DNA of 64,000 nucleotides from JANNNF01 sp040385825 (GCA_040385825.1 JAZKGQ010000008.1:1-64000), one strand, 5' to 3'. Shown: positions 28,478-36,729, counted from the stretch's first letter. Notes: generated by a model from the sequence alone, not told the origin. Numbers and translations are program-made.

Positions 28478-28990
28478 CTACTCCGCCGCCACTTGGCTAC
28501 AGCCGTGGGTCCGCCACAGCACCGCGTCTTTCAGATATTTCCAGCCGAACGCCTGATCGCTGTCGCCGTTCGTGCGCAACAATTCCAGCCGCGCCAAGGC
28601 CTCGTCCAGTGTGGGTCTATGTCCGACAGGTATCCACCACATGACGAAATGCATGCGGTCCAGCACCTCGAACCACTCTGCCCGCCGTTCGTAGAACTGC
28701 CGATGCACGGTGTTCCACACGAAGGCCTCCAGCGTGGCGACACTGTCCCAGACCGTCAGGTTCGACACATATTGCGCGTCGCCGTCCAGCTTGGCCTCAG
28801 TGTTCCCAACATTCGACTTTCGGGGGCCCGGTTCGCCCGAACCTTCCATCATCCAGACAAACCCCGGCATCCGTTTGCCCAGACCATTCACCCGGTCCAG
28901 TGCGGCCATGAATTCAGCCACGCGCGGGTCATCGGTGGGGGCCAAAAGGCGGCCCACGTTCAACTCGGCAAGGTGCATCGCGCCGTTCAT
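28478..28990 (-). CDS. DUF3291 domain-containing protein
   Basis: 170 residues of the DUF3291 family, a ferredoxin-fold, ABM-like group. Features: LAELNVGRLLAPTDDPRVAEFMAALDRVN, then FVWMMEGSGE, then VSNLTVWDSVATLEAFVWNTVHRQFYERRAEWF and MHFVMWWIPVGHRPTLDEALARL. No catalytic site is known for the family. It starts by overlapping the lipoprotein stop (28987-28990) and lies within the nuo operon. Its link to complex I is unknown. Confidence 0.87.
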   Translation of the reverse strand: MNGAMHLAELNVGRLLAPTDDPRVAEFMAALDRVNGLGKRMPGFVWMMEGSGEPGPRKSNVGNTEAKLDGDAQYVSNLTVWDSVATLEAFVWNTVHRQFYERRAEWFEVLDRMHFVMWWIPVGHRPTLDEALARLELLRTNGDSDQAFGWKYLKDAVLWRTHGCSQVAAE

Positions 28991-29313
28991 CTGTGATCAC
29001 ACGAGCCTTGCAGGGCAAGCTGCCCCTCGGCGGTCAGCAGGCTGTCGGGGTTGGTTTCAGGCGCATCGGCCCAGATGATTTCGGACCCGCCAAAGCGCTT
29101 GATGCAATATTGCACAGCCTCGTACCGCCCGGCGCGGCGGGCCGCGTCCGATGTGCCAGCCGCGTCGCGCACCACCACGGCAAAATCGCGGCGGTCGTCG
29201 CGCGGGGCATCGACCGAGGCCTTGAACCGTTTGCCGTCAAACAGCACGGGCGCGTCGCGCTCACAGGCCGCAAGCCCGATCAGCAGCACCAAGCCGGCAA
29301 AGACCACCCTCAT
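28987..29313 (-). CDS. Lipoprotein of unknown function between nuoF and nuoG
   Basis: 108 residues with a signal (MRVVFAGLVLLIGLAAC) and lipobox Cys at residue 17. The mature protein includes VLFDGKRFKASVDAPRDDRRDFAVVVRDA and YEAVQYCIKRFGGSEIIW, recalling the 25895 lipoprotein. I start at 29313 (ATG) because the signal peptide then begins normally; 24 upstream bases in frame are not needed. It overlaps the following DUF3291 gene and the preceding lipoprotein gene by four bases each. Confidence 0.8.
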   Translation of the reverse strand: MRVVFAGLVLLIGLAACERDAPVLFDGKRFKASVDAPRDDRRDFAVVVRDAAGTSDAARRAGRYEAVQYCIKRFGGSEIIWADAPETNPDSLLTAEGQLALQGSCDHR

Positions 29314-29552
29314 GCGCACCCCTCCACATAGACCCAAGCCCCTGCCTCGTAACGATCATGGAGCGAGGGCACAAGCCGCTTGCCCATGCCCGCACACATG
29401 GCCTCTGCGGTTTTCCGGGCCGCAGCGCCTTCAAAGTTTGCAAAGGGTTGGCCGCCATTGGTCACGCGCAGGGGTGTGCGCAGGCCGGGAGCGTCAACCG
29501 CCCCCTGCCCGACACAGCCCGCCAGAACCAGGACTGCGGCCATCCGTTTCAC
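29310..29552 (-). CDS. Short lipoprotein immediately after nuoF
   Basis: 80 residues starting with GTG (29552), which overlaps the nuoF stop as GTGA. Signal and lipobox: MKRMAAVLVLAGC, Cys at residue 13. The mature part has two more Cys and ends GAWVYVEGCA, a small cystine-containing exported protein. ATG at 29543 is the alternative start. It belongs to a run of three overlapping genes (this, the next lipoprotein and DUF3291) inserted between nuoF and nuoG. Function unknown. Confidence 0.72.
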   Translation of the reverse strand: MKRMAAVLVLAGCVGQGAVDAPGLRTPLRVTNGGQPFANFEGAAARKTAEAMCAGMGKRLVPSLHDRYEAGAWVYVEGCA

Positions 29553-30844
29553 TCCGCCGCCATGGCGCCCATGCGCCCGGTCCGTTTGGCCTTGATGCGG
29601 TCCTCGATCTCATCGCGGAAATGCCGCACGAGGCCCTGGATCGGCCAGGCCGCCGCGTCGCCAAGGGCGCAGATGGTGTGGCCTTCGACCTGTTTCGTTA
29701 CCGACAGAAGCATGTCGATTTCCTCGACTTCGGCATCGCCTTTGACCAGACGGTCCATGACCCGCATCATCCAGCCGGTGCCTTCCCGGCAGGGCGTACA
29801 CTGGCCGCAGGATTCGTGCTTGTAGAACTTCGACAGCCGCCAGATCGCCTTGATCACATCGGTCGACTGATCCATCACGATCACCGCCGCCGTCCCCAGA
29901 CCGGACCGCTGCTCGCGCAGCCAGTCGAAATCCATGATCGCGTCTTCGCATTGTGCCGCGTTCAGCATCGGCACGGAACTGCCGCCGGGGATCACCGCCT
30001 TGATGTTCTTCCACCCGCCCCGCACGCCGCCGCAATGCCGGTCCAAGAGTTCGCGCAAGCTGATCGACATGGCTTCTTCGACCACGCAAGGGTTGTTGAC
30101 GTGGCCCGAGATGCCGAACAGCTTGGTCCCGGCATTGTTCGGGCGGCCAAAGCCCGCAAACCACGCCGGACCCCGGCGCAGGATGGTCGGCACCACGGCG
30201 ATGGATTCCACGTTGTTCACCGTGGTCGGGCAGCCGTAAAGGCCCGACCCCGCCGGGAACGGCGGCTTCATCCGCGGCATGCCCTTCTTGCCCTCAAGGC
30301 TTTCCAGCAGGGCGGTTTCCTCGCCACAGATATAGGCCCCGGCGCCGTGATGCAGGTAGCAGTCGAAATCCCAGCCCGAATTGGCGGCGTTGCGGCCCAG
30401 AAGACCCGCGTCATAGCATTCGTCGATCGCGGCCTGCAACGCCTCGCGCTCGCGGATATATTCGCCCCGGATGTAGATGTAGCAGGTGTTGGCGTTCATC
30501 GCGAAAGACGCGATCAGCGCGCCCTCGATCAGGGTGTGGGGGTCGTGCCGCATGATCTCGCGGTCTTTGCAGGTGCCGGGTTCGGATTCGTCGGCGTTGA
30601 TCACCAGATAGGACGGGCGGCCGTCAGACTGTTTGGGCATGAAGGACCATTTCAACCCGGTGGGAAACCCCGCCCCGCCGCGCCCGCGCAAACCGCTTGC
30701 CTTCATCTGGTCGATGATCGCATCGCGGCCGCGCTGTACGATCTCGGCCGTGTTGTCCCAATGCCCGCGCGCCATGGCGCCCTTCAGGCTGCGGTCATGC
30801 ATCCCGTAAAGGTTGGTGAAAATGCGGTCCTGATCCTTGAGCAT
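29549..30844 (-). CDS. nuoF: NADH-quinone oxidoreductase subunit F
   Basis: NADH- and FMN-binding subunit with cluster N3, 431 residues. The NADH/FMN motifs GLRGRGGAGFPTGLKWSF and GAGAYICGEETALLESLEGKKGMPRMKPPFPA are intact, as is the 4Fe-4S motif ESCGQCTPCREGTGWM. The ATG at 30844 (MLKDQDRIFTNLYG) fits homologues, with GAGG upstream. It follows the DUF5337 gene. Confidence 0.97.
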   Translation of the reverse strand: MLKDQDRIFTNLYGMHDRSLKGAMARGHWDNTAEIVQRGRDAIIDQMKASGLRGRGGAGFPTGLKWSFMPKQSDGRPSYLVINADESEPGTCKDREIMRHDPHTLIEGALIASFAMNANTCYIYIRGEYIREREALQAAIDECYDAGLLGRNAANSGWDFDCYLHHGAGAYICGEETALLESLEGKKGMPRMKPPFPAGSGLYGCPTTVNNVESIAVVPTILRRGPAWFAGFGRPNNAGTKLFGISGHVNNPCVVEEAMSISLRELLDRHCGGVRGGWKNIKAVIPGGSSVPMLNAAQCEDAIMDFDWLREQRSGLGTAAVIVMDQSTDVIKAIWRLSKFYKHESCGQCTPCREGTGWMMRVMDRLVKGDAEVEEIDMLLSVTKQVEGHTICALGDAAAWPIQGLVRHFRDEIEDRIKAKRTGRMGAMAAE

Positions 30845-30858
30845 TCCTTGCCCCCTCT

Positions 30859-31080
30859 TTACGTCCGGCGTTTCCGCCAAAGCTGATATGTCACGACCAG
30901 CGCCCAGAAGAACGCAGCCAGCGCGGCCAGATCGAACAGGATGGCAAAGCGGGTGTCCCACCCCATCCGTCCACCCAGCCACTGTGCGCCCAGCCACAAA
31001 AGCATCGTGCCCGCAATCACGATGGCCACAAGGCGGGCCTGTGCTGCATTCCGACGGTCCTGCGGGCTGGGCGCGGTCAT
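30859..31080 (-). CDS. DUF5337-family small membrane protein
   Basis: 73 residues, two membrane helices (VAIVIAGTMLLWLGAQWLGG and FAILFDLAALAAFFWALVVTYQLW) with a basic, disordered N-terminus and RKRR at the end. This matches the DUF5337 family seen in Rhodobacteraceae, often in nuo operons. It lies between the NuoE-tail paralogue (9-base gap) and nuoF (14-base gap). Possibly a membrane accessory or assembly factor of complex I; inference only. Confidence 0.85.
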   Translation of the reverse strand: MTAPSPQDRRNAAQARLVAIVIAGTMLLWLGAQWLGGRMGWDTRFAILFDLAALAAFFWALVVTYQLWRKRRT

Positions 31081-31089
31081 CTTGTGCCC

Positions 31090-31671
31090 TCAGTAATCAT
31101 TGGTCTTGGCGCGAAGGCGGAACGCCTCCACCCCCTCGGCCAGGATCAGTTTCGCCTGTGCCACCCATTTGTCACGGGCGATGCGGCCTTTGAAGGTTTT
31201 CATGTTGGCGTCGACCCAGGCAATATCGGCCTCGGACCACGACGCGATCTGGTCGAAATGGTAAAAGCCCAGCTCGTTGCACAGCTTTTCCAGCGCGGGA
31301 CCGATGCCTTCGATCTGTTTCAGATCATCGGCCACGCCGCCCCGCGGGGCCGTCAGTTGCTCGGGCCCGGCCGAGGACATGACAGGGGCCGAAACAGGGG
31401 CCGCCACAGGCGCGGCCATCGCGGGGGCTGCCACAGGGGCACCCCTTGCAGGCATCGCAACCGGCCGCACCGCAGAGGCTGCGACCGTGGCCCCCCAGGG
31501 CATTCCCATCACCAGACCTGCCGCAAGAAACACCACAGCGCCGATAAACCCACCGATCACATAGCGAAATTCGCCCACCACGACAGCAATCGCCGCAGCG
31601 GCAATGCCCATCGCCAGCCCGATCATCCAGCCGCCCATCCAAGGGGCATTCGTGTTCTCAGCCTTCATCAT
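31090..31671 (-). CDS. Membrane protein with NuoE-tail (helix-hairpin-helix-like) domain
   Basis: 193 residues. Residues about 10-55 form two membrane helices (WMGGWMIGLAMGIAAAAIAVVVG and FIGAVVFLAAGLVMG); an Ala/Pro/Val-rich linker follows. Residues 114-176 are a DDLKQIEGIGPALEKLCNELG-type helix-hairpin-helix-like domain that matches the C-terminus of NuoE encoded just upstream. By hand alignment 44 of 63 positions are identical, and both tails after it are 17 residues. So a membrane-anchored paralogue of the NuoE tail was produced by duplication. Two adjacent ATGs at 31671 and 31668. Function unknown. Confidence 0.85.
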   Translation of the reverse strand: MMKAENTNAPWMGGWMIGLAMGIAAAAIAVVVGEFRYVIGGFIGAVVFLAAGLVMGMPWGATVAASAVRPVAMPARGAPVAAPAMAAPVAAPVSAPVMSSAGPEQLTAPRGGVADDLKQIEGIGPALEKLCNELGFYHFDQIASWSEADIAWVDANMKTFKGRIARDKWVAQAKLILAEGVEAFRLRAKTNDY

Positions 31672-31715
31672 TGTGCCATCCCCTGTTGCAGCCCCGACGG
31701 GGCCGTGCCCCTGCC

Positions 31716-32921
31716 CTAATCCTCGCCTCTGCCGACACGTTCCGCCTCGGCGACCGACCCACCAGCCGCCAGAATTTTCGCCTGCGCCACCCATTTGTCG
31801 CGGGTGGCCCGGCCCTTGAAGCCTTCGATATTCTCGTCCACCCAAGCGATCTCGGCATCGGTCCAGCTGGCCATCTGGTCAAAGTGGAAGAACCCAAGCG
31901 ACTGGCACAGCTTTTCCAGTTTCGGCCCGATGCCCCAGATCAGCTTCAGATCGTCGCCCTTGCCGCCGCGCGGGGCGGCCAGCCCCTTGGGCTGTTCGCC
32001 GACCGGAGCCGCCATCGCAGGCGTCATCGCGGGCGCCTTGGCCTGCGGCGTCGCGGCAGGTGTGGCATTCGGCGCGTTGCCATCGGCCACCGGCTTGCCC
32101 CTGGACTGCGCCGGGGCTTCCTGCACCGTCACGCCGCTGGCGTCGGCGGGCAGACCCGCCCCCGGCTTGGGTTCGCGCGCAACAGTGGTGGCGGCCGGAA
32201 CTTCGACGCGCGACTTGTTCAGCCACGGGGTCAGCAACGGCACCTCGGTCCCGTCGATCCGCTTGACCGTATCGCCGATGTCCACCGCAAACTGGGCGCT
32301 GGCGTTATACTTCGCCCGGCCTGCCTCGTGGTCCTGCAGGCTGGTCAGCCCCGACAACGGCTCGGCAGCATAGCGCCCGTTCTGCGGGCCGGGCACCGGC
32401 ACCTCGCCGTTCGAGAACCGCCCGATCAGATCGCGCAACCCCTGCGGCGTCAGATCCTCGTAATAGTCCTTGCCGATCTGGGCCATCGGCGCATTGGCGC
32501 AGGCCCCCATGCACTCGACCTCCTCCCAGCTGAACTTGCCATCAAGGCTCAGCGCATGGGCGCGCGGGTTGATCAGTTCGCGGCAGACCGCCACCAGATC
32601 TTCGGCCCCGCAGATCATGCAGGACGTGGTGCCGCAAATCTGGATATGGGCAATGGACCCAACGGGTTGCAACTGGAACATGAAGTAGAAGGTCGCCACT
32701 TCCAGCGCGCGGATATAGGCAAGGCCCAGCATCGATGCGACATGCTCGATCGCAGGACGGCTCAGCCAGCCTTCCTGTTCCTGCGCGCGCCACAGCAGCG
32801 GAATGATGGCAGATGCCTGACGGCCTTCGGGATACTTGGAAATCTGGCCATTCGCCCAGGCAAGGTTGGCCGGGGTGAACGCGAAAGACGCGGGCTGGAT
32901 GGGGTGCAGGCGGCGTAGCAT
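31716..32921 (-). CDS. nuoE: NADH-quinone oxidoreductase subunit E, long form with C-terminal domain
   Basis: The 2Fe-2S (N1a) subunit, 401 residues. Standard NuoE spans about residues 1-165, with cluster ligands in ICGTTSCMICGAE and VECMGACANAPMAQIGKDYYEDL. Then comes a long low-complexity linker (about 205-320, Ala/Pro-rich), and residues 322-384 form the helix-hairpin-helix-like domain (GDDLKLIWGIGPKLEKLC) duplicated in the next gene. NuoE is normally 160-240 residues, so the tail is a lineage feature. It starts immediately after a TAA that closes a possible 36-codon ORF. Confidence 0.96.
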   Translation of the reverse strand: MLRRLHPIQPASFAFTPANLAWANGQISKYPEGRQASAIIPLLWRAQEQEGWLSRPAIEHVASMLGLAYIRALEVATFYFMFQLQPVGSIAHIQICGTTSCMICGAEDLVAVCRELINPRAHALSLDGKFSWEEVECMGACANAPMAQIGKDYYEDLTPQGLRDLIGRFSNGEVPVPGPQNGRYAAEPLSGLTSLQDHEAGRAKYNASAQFAVDIGDTVKRIDGTEVPLLTPWLNKSRVEVPAATTVAREPKPGAGLPADASGVTVQEAPAQSRGKPVADGNAPNATPAATPQAKAPAMTPAMAAPVGEQPKGLAAPRGGKGDDLKLIWGIGPKLEKLCQSLGFFHFDQMASWTDAEIAWVDENIEGFKGRATRDKWVAQAKILAAGGSVAEAERVGRGED

Positions 32922-33032
32922 TTAGGCGTTCATCCTTGCCTTGGGTTCGATTTGTTCGTCAGACAACACTCGCAGGGGCCGTGCACAGACATCCGCAACA
33001 GTCGGCGCGGTGATCGGAACCGGAAAACTCAC
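32922..33032 (-). CDS. Possible 36-residue coupling ORF between nuoD and nuoE
   Basis: A GTG frame overlapping the nuoD stop (GTGA) and ending TAA directly before the nuoE ATG. It would encode MSFPVPITAPTVADVCARPL and on to EPKARMNA. It accounts for the whole gap between two coupled genes. No known family, and the composition is ordinary. It could serve translational coupling only. Confidence 0.3.
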   Translation of the reverse strand: MSFPVPITAPTVADVCARPLRVLSDEQIEPKARMNA

Positions 33033-34240
33033 CGGTCAATCTCCCCGAACACCACGTCCATCGTGCCGATGATCGCCGCCACGTCGGCCAGTTGGTGGCC
33101 TTTGCAGATGTAGTCCATGGATTGCAGATGCAGGAACCCCGGCGCGCGGATCTTGGCACGGTAGGGTTTGTTGGACCCGTCGGCCACCAGATAGACGCCG
33201 AATTCGCCCTTCGGGGCCTCGACCGCCGCATAAACTTCGCCCGCAGGCACATGGAAACCTTCGGTATAGAGCTTGAAATGATGGATCAGCGCCTCCATCG
33301 AGGTTTTCATGTCGGCGCGGGCGGGCGGCGTGATCTTGCCGCGCGCCAGCACTTCGCCGGGTTCCACCTTCAGCTTGGCAATCGCCTGCCGGATGATAGA
33401 GGTGCTTTCGCGCATTTCGGCCATGCGGCACAGATAGCGGTCATAGCAGTCGCCGTTCTTGCCGACGGCGATCTTGAAGTCGAACTCGTCATAGCATTCG
33501 TAAGGCTGGCTGCGGCGCAAGTCCCAGGCAAGGCCCGACCCGCGCACCATGACGCCGGAATAGCCCCATTTCAGAATGTCATCCTCGGTGACGACACCGA
33601 TATCGGCGTTGCGCTGCTTGAAGATGCGGTTTTCGGTCAGAAGACCGTCGATGTCATCCAGTACGCGCGGAAATTCGACCGCCCATTGGTCGATGTCATC
33701 CAGCAGCGCGGGCGTCAGATCCTGATGCACGCCGCCGGGGCGGAAATAGGCCGCGTGCAGACGCGCGCCCGAGGCGCGTTCATAGAACACCATCAGCTTT
33801 TCGCGTTCTTCAAACCCCCAGAGCGGCGGAGTCAGCGCGCCCACGTCCATCGCCTGCGTGGTGACGTTCAGAATGTGGTTCAGCACCCGGCCGATTTCGC
33901 AGAACAGCACTCGGATCAGGCTGGCCCGGCGCGGCACGACCGTACCGGTCAGCCGTTCGATCGCCAGACACCAGGCATGTTCCTGGTTCATCGGGGCCAC
34001 ATAATCCAGCCGGTCGAAATAGGGCAGGTTTTGCAGATAGGTCCGGCTTTCCATCAGCTTTTCGGTGCCGCGGTGCAGCAGGCCGATATGCGGATCGCAG
34101 CGTTCTACGATCTCGCCGTCCAGTTCCAGCACCAGCCGCAAAACGCCATGCGCCGCAGGGTGTTGCGGGCCGAAGTTGATGTTGAAGTTGCGGATCTTCT
34201 GCTCGCCTGTCACGGCGTCGTCGAACTTGCCGTCCATCAT
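33029..34240 (-). CDS. nuoD: NADH-quinone oxidoreductase subunit D
   Basis: The 49-kDa-type subunit forming the quinone site with NuoB, 403 residues. Motifs: NFNINFGPQHPAAHGVLRLVLELDGE, CDPHIGLLHRGTEKLME, PYFDRLDYVAPMNQEHAW and the C-terminal YICKGHQLADVAAIIGTMDVVFGEIDR. Length and motifs are normal. Two adjacent ATGs open the gene. It follows the sulfotransferase gene by 10 bases. Confidence 0.97.
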   Translation of the reverse strand: MMDGKFDDAVTGEQKIRNFNINFGPQHPAAHGVLRLVLELDGEIVERCDPHIGLLHRGTEKLMESRTYLQNLPYFDRLDYVAPMNQEHAWCLAIERLTGTVVPRRASLIRVLFCEIGRVLNHILNVTTQAMDVGALTPPLWGFEEREKLMVFYERASGARLHAAYFRPGGVHQDLTPALLDDIDQWAVEFPRVLDDIDGLLTENRIFKQRNADIGVVTEDDILKWGYSGVMVRGSGLAWDLRRSQPYECYDEFDFKIAVGKNGDCYDRYLCRMAEMRESTSIIRQAIAKLKVEPGEVLARGKITPPARADMKTSMEALIHHFKLYTEGFHVPAGEVYAAVEAPKGEFGVYLVADGSNKPYRAKIRAPGFLHLQSMDYICKGHQLADVAAIIGTMDVVFGEIDR

Positions 34241-34250
34241 GGTTGAACCC

Positions 34251-35129
34251 TCATGCGAGTGCCTCGTTCCTGTTGCGCAGCCATGCGTCCGGCAAGGCCG
34301 GAAACAGCGCCGTCACAGCATCATATTGCGGGCGCAGCAGGCGCAGCGCCCCTGCACGTTGGTCTGCGTCCATCGCCAGCGGCGTGCCTTCATGCACCCG
34401 GCGGTCAAGATCGGGGCTGTGCGGGCGCAGGCCCAGAAACCCGCACAGCCGCGCCACGCCGGGGGCTGACATCAGGTCTTCCATGAACATCACCAGCAGG
34501 CGCGCTGCGGGCACCACCGCCATCAGCCTGGGCAAGGCCGCGCGGTAATCGCCCCGGCGCAGCAGGTCATGCCCGCCCTCGCCCGCCGCCAGCACCTGCG
34601 CCATCACCCCGCGCGCCGTGGCCGCGAAATCGCCCTTGGGGCTGCGGGCGGCCATCATGCGGACGTGGCTCCACAGCCGCGCAACCGGGTCGCGCATCAG
34701 GTAGACCACTTTCGACGTGGCCGTCAGGCCGACCATGTGCCGCAAGGCAGGCTCGGGCATCATCGCATAGGACGGGGTCACATCGCCCACCAGACGCCCC
34801 TCGGCCCCGGCGGTCATGTAGGCCAGATAGGCCGCATCGCTGCGCGCCTGCACCACGGCCAGCCAGGCTTGGGTATCCTGCACCCGCAGCCGCAGACGAT
34901 CGGCCCTGGGGCCGGATGCCGCCGCCAGTTGCGCCGACAGCACCTCGACATCGATGGTCAGCCGCGCGATCTGGCGCGCCTGCGCAGCAGGGCCTGCCAT
35001 GTCGAAATAATGCAGTTCCTTGACCGCGCGAAAGTGGCAGTCCGGGTGGCCCGACAGATAGTCGTGCAGCCACGAGGTGCCCGCCTTGGTGGCCCCGACC
35101 CCGAACAGCACTGGCGCGCCATCGTTCAT
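34251..35129 (-). CDS. Sulfotransferase-family protein inserted between nuoC and nuoD
   Basis: 292 residues of the PAPS-dependent sulfotransferase fold. The 5'-phosphosulfate loop is FGVGATKAGTSWLHDYLSGHPD (residues about 8-29) and the 3'-phosphate motif is VVYLMRDPVARLWSHVRMMA (Arg-Asp-Pro with a downstream Ser). The protein would transfer sulfate from PAPS to an unknown acceptor. Gaps of 5 bases to nuoC and 10 bases to nuoD show it is cotranscribed. NuoC and NuoD are normally adjacent or fused, so this is an accessory insertion. Confidence 0.87.
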   Translation of the reverse strand: MNDGAPVLFGVGATKAGTSWLHDYLSGHPDCHFRAVKELHYFDMAGPAAQARQIARLTIDVEVLSAQLAAASGPRADRLRLRVQDTQAWLAVVQARSDAAYLAYMTAGAEGRLVGDVTPSYAMMPEPALRHMVGLTATSKVVYLMRDPVARLWSHVRMMAARSPKGDFAATARGVMAQVLAAGEGGHDLLRRGDYRAALPRLMAVVPAARLLVMFMEDLMSAPGVARLCGFLGLRPHSPDLDRRVHEGTPLAMDADQRAGALRLLRPQYDAVTALFPALPDAWLRNRNEALA

Positions 35130-35134
35130 GACGT

Positions 35135-35734
35135 TCAGGCCTTTTTCTCGTCACCCGGCAGGATGTATTGCGCACCCTCCCACGGGGACATGAAATCAAA
35201 CTGACGGTATTCCTGCACCAGCTTCAGCGGTTCATAGACCACGCGCTTCTGCGCCTCGTCATAGCGGACTTCCGTGTAGCCGGTGGTCGGAAAATCCTTG
35301 CGCAGCGGATGCCCGCGAAAGCCGTAATCGGTCAGGATGCGGCGCAGATCGGGGTGGCCGGAAAACAGGATGCCGAACATGTCGAACACTTCGCGTTCAA
35401 ACCAGTTGGCACTCGGATGCACCGTGTGCAGCGACGGCACCATGTCATCCGGGCGCACCGCCACCTTCAGGCGGATGCGGTGGTTCTGGTACATCGACAG
35501 GAAATGATAGACCACATCATAGCGGGCCACCCGTTCGGGGTGATCGACCGCCGTGATGTCGACCAGACTGGAAAACCGGCAGGCGGCGTCCAGCTTCAGG
35601 AATTCGACCAGACCCACCAGCCCCGGCAAGGTCACCGTCAGGGTCAGCTCGCCAAAGGCGACGGTTGATCCCAGCACAGCCTCGGGGTTCTTGGCGTCGA
35701 TATGGGCGGCCAGTTCGTTCAGAGCATCCGACAT
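35135..35734 (-). CDS. nuoC: NADH-quinone oxidoreductase subunit C
   Basis: The 30-kDa-type peripheral subunit, 199 residues. Motifs: FSSLVDITAVDHPERVARYDVVYHFLSM, then VPSLHTVHPSANWFEREVFDMFGILFSGHPDLRRILTDYGFRGHPLRKDFPTTGY, the 30-kDa signature. The C-terminus ends shortly after the Phe-Asp-Phe region. Nine bases follow nuoB. Confidence 0.97.
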   Translation of the reverse strand: MSDALNELAAHIDAKNPEAVLGSTVAFGELTLTVTLPGLVGLVEFLKLDAACRFSSLVDITAVDHPERVARYDVVYHFLSMYQNHRIRLKVAVRPDDMVPSLHTVHPSANWFEREVFDMFGILFSGHPDLRRILTDYGFRGHPLRKDFPTTGYTEVRYDEAQKRVVYEPLKLVQEYRQFDFMSPWEGAQYILPGDEKKA

Positions 35735-35743
35735 AGCGATTCC

Positions 35744-36277
35744 TCAGCGGGTAATGGTGCCGGTACGGCGGATCTTGCGCTGCAATTGCAAGATGCCATA
35801 CAGCAGCGCCTCGGCAGTCGGAGGGCAGCCGGGCACATAGATATCCACCGGAATGATCCGGTCGCAGCCCCGCACCACCGAATAGCTGTAGTGGTAATAG
35901 CCACCGCCATTGGCACAAGACCCCATGGAAATCACATAGCGCGGTTCCGGCATCTGGTCATAGACCTTGCGCAGCGCCGGGGCCATCTTGTTGGTCAGCG
36001 TGCCCGCCACGATCATCAGATCCGACTGGCGCGGGCTGGCACGCGGGGCGGTGCCAAAGCGTTCGACATCATAGCGCGGCATGGCGACATGAATCATCTC
36101 GACCGCACAGCAGGCCAGACCAAAGGTCATCCAGTGCAGACTGCCGTTGCGCGCCCAGTTGATGACATCTTCGGTCGAGGTCAGCAAGAACCCCTTGTCC
36201 TGCAACTCGCGGTTCAGCGCCTGCGTGGCCACCTCGGCGTCGCCGCCTGCGGTGTTGGTCCCCAACATCACTCCCAT
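35744..36277 (-). CDS. nuoB: NADH-quinone oxidoreductase subunit B
   Basis: The PSST-type subunit with cluster N2, 177 residues from this start. Ligands are in LACCAVEMIHVAMPRYD, VISMGSCANGGGYYHYSYSVVRGCD and VPGCPPTAEALLYG. Two starts are possible: the ATG at 36277 has AAGGGAG seven bases before it, while the ATG at 36268 (MLGTNTAGGD) overlaps the nuoA stop as TGATG and matches the length of homologues. I give the first. Confidence 0.95.
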   Translation of the reverse strand: MGVMLGTNTAGGDAEVATQALNRELQDKGFLLTSTEDVINWARNGSLHWMTFGLACCAVEMIHVAMPRYDVERFGTAPRASPRQSDLMIVAGTLTNKMAPALRKVYDQMPEPRYVISMGSCANGGGYYHYSYSVVRGCDRIIPVDIYVPGCPPTAEALLYGILQLQRKIRRTGTITR

Positions 36278-36633
36278 TCCAGCGCTCCCTTCTTCCACTC
36301 ATAGGCAAAGCCGATGGTCAGAACCCCCAGGAACAGCATCATCGACCAGAACCCCGCCATGCTGATCTCGCCAAAGGCCACTGCCCAGGGGAACAGGAAG
36401 GCCACTTCGAGGTCGAAGATGATGAACAGGATCGACACGAGGTAGAAGCGCACGTCGAACTTCATCCGCGCGTCGTCAAAGGCGTTGAACCCGCATTCAT
36501 AGGCCGAAACCTTTTCCGGGTCGGGGTTGCGCACGGCCAGGATGAAGGCGGCAAGGATCAGGACAAGCCCCAGCCCGATCGCAAGCGCAAGCAGGATAAG
36601 GATCGGAAGATACTCTCGAAGAAGGTTGTCCAC
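36268..36633 (-). CDS. nuoA: NADH-quinone oxidoreductase subunit A
   Basis: Three-helix membrane subunit near the quinone site, 121 residues. It carries the conserved loop YECGFNAFDDARMKFDVRFYLVSILFIIFDLEVAFLFPWA, with the key Cys. The start is GTG at 36633 with AGGAG six bases upstream; ATG frames further upstream add about 60 non-homologous residues. First gene of the nuo operon. Confidence 0.96.
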   Translation of the reverse strand: MDNLLREYLPILILLALAIGLGLVLILAAFILAVRNPDPEKVSAYECGFNAFDDARMKFDVRFYLVSILFIIFDLEVAFLFPWAVAFGEISMAGFWSMMLFLGVLTIGFAYEWKKGALEWE

Positions 36634-36700
36634 GAGGTGCTCCTTTAGCTGGCTGCGGGCGAGCTGCGGGTGATGGCTCCCGCGGGTTCTCTTGGCCTCC

Positions 36701-36729
36701 CGTTTACTCCGCCCCCTTGGCGGGGTCAA
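36701..36729 (-). promoter_or_regulatory. Promoter of the nuo operon
   Basis: On the minus strand TTGACC (36729-36724) and TAAACG (36706-36701) are separated by exactly 17 bases, about 70 bases before the nuoA GTG. Both hexamers are near the alphaproteobacterial vegetative consensus. The spacer contains a CCGCC/GGCGG dyad, which could be a binding site or stem. Confidence 0.7.

Noticed and set aside
31375..31450. Repetitive GC-rich runs in the NuoE-tail paralogue as an RNA element
   Set aside because: They encode the Ala/Pro/Val-rich linker; codon-level repetition explains them.
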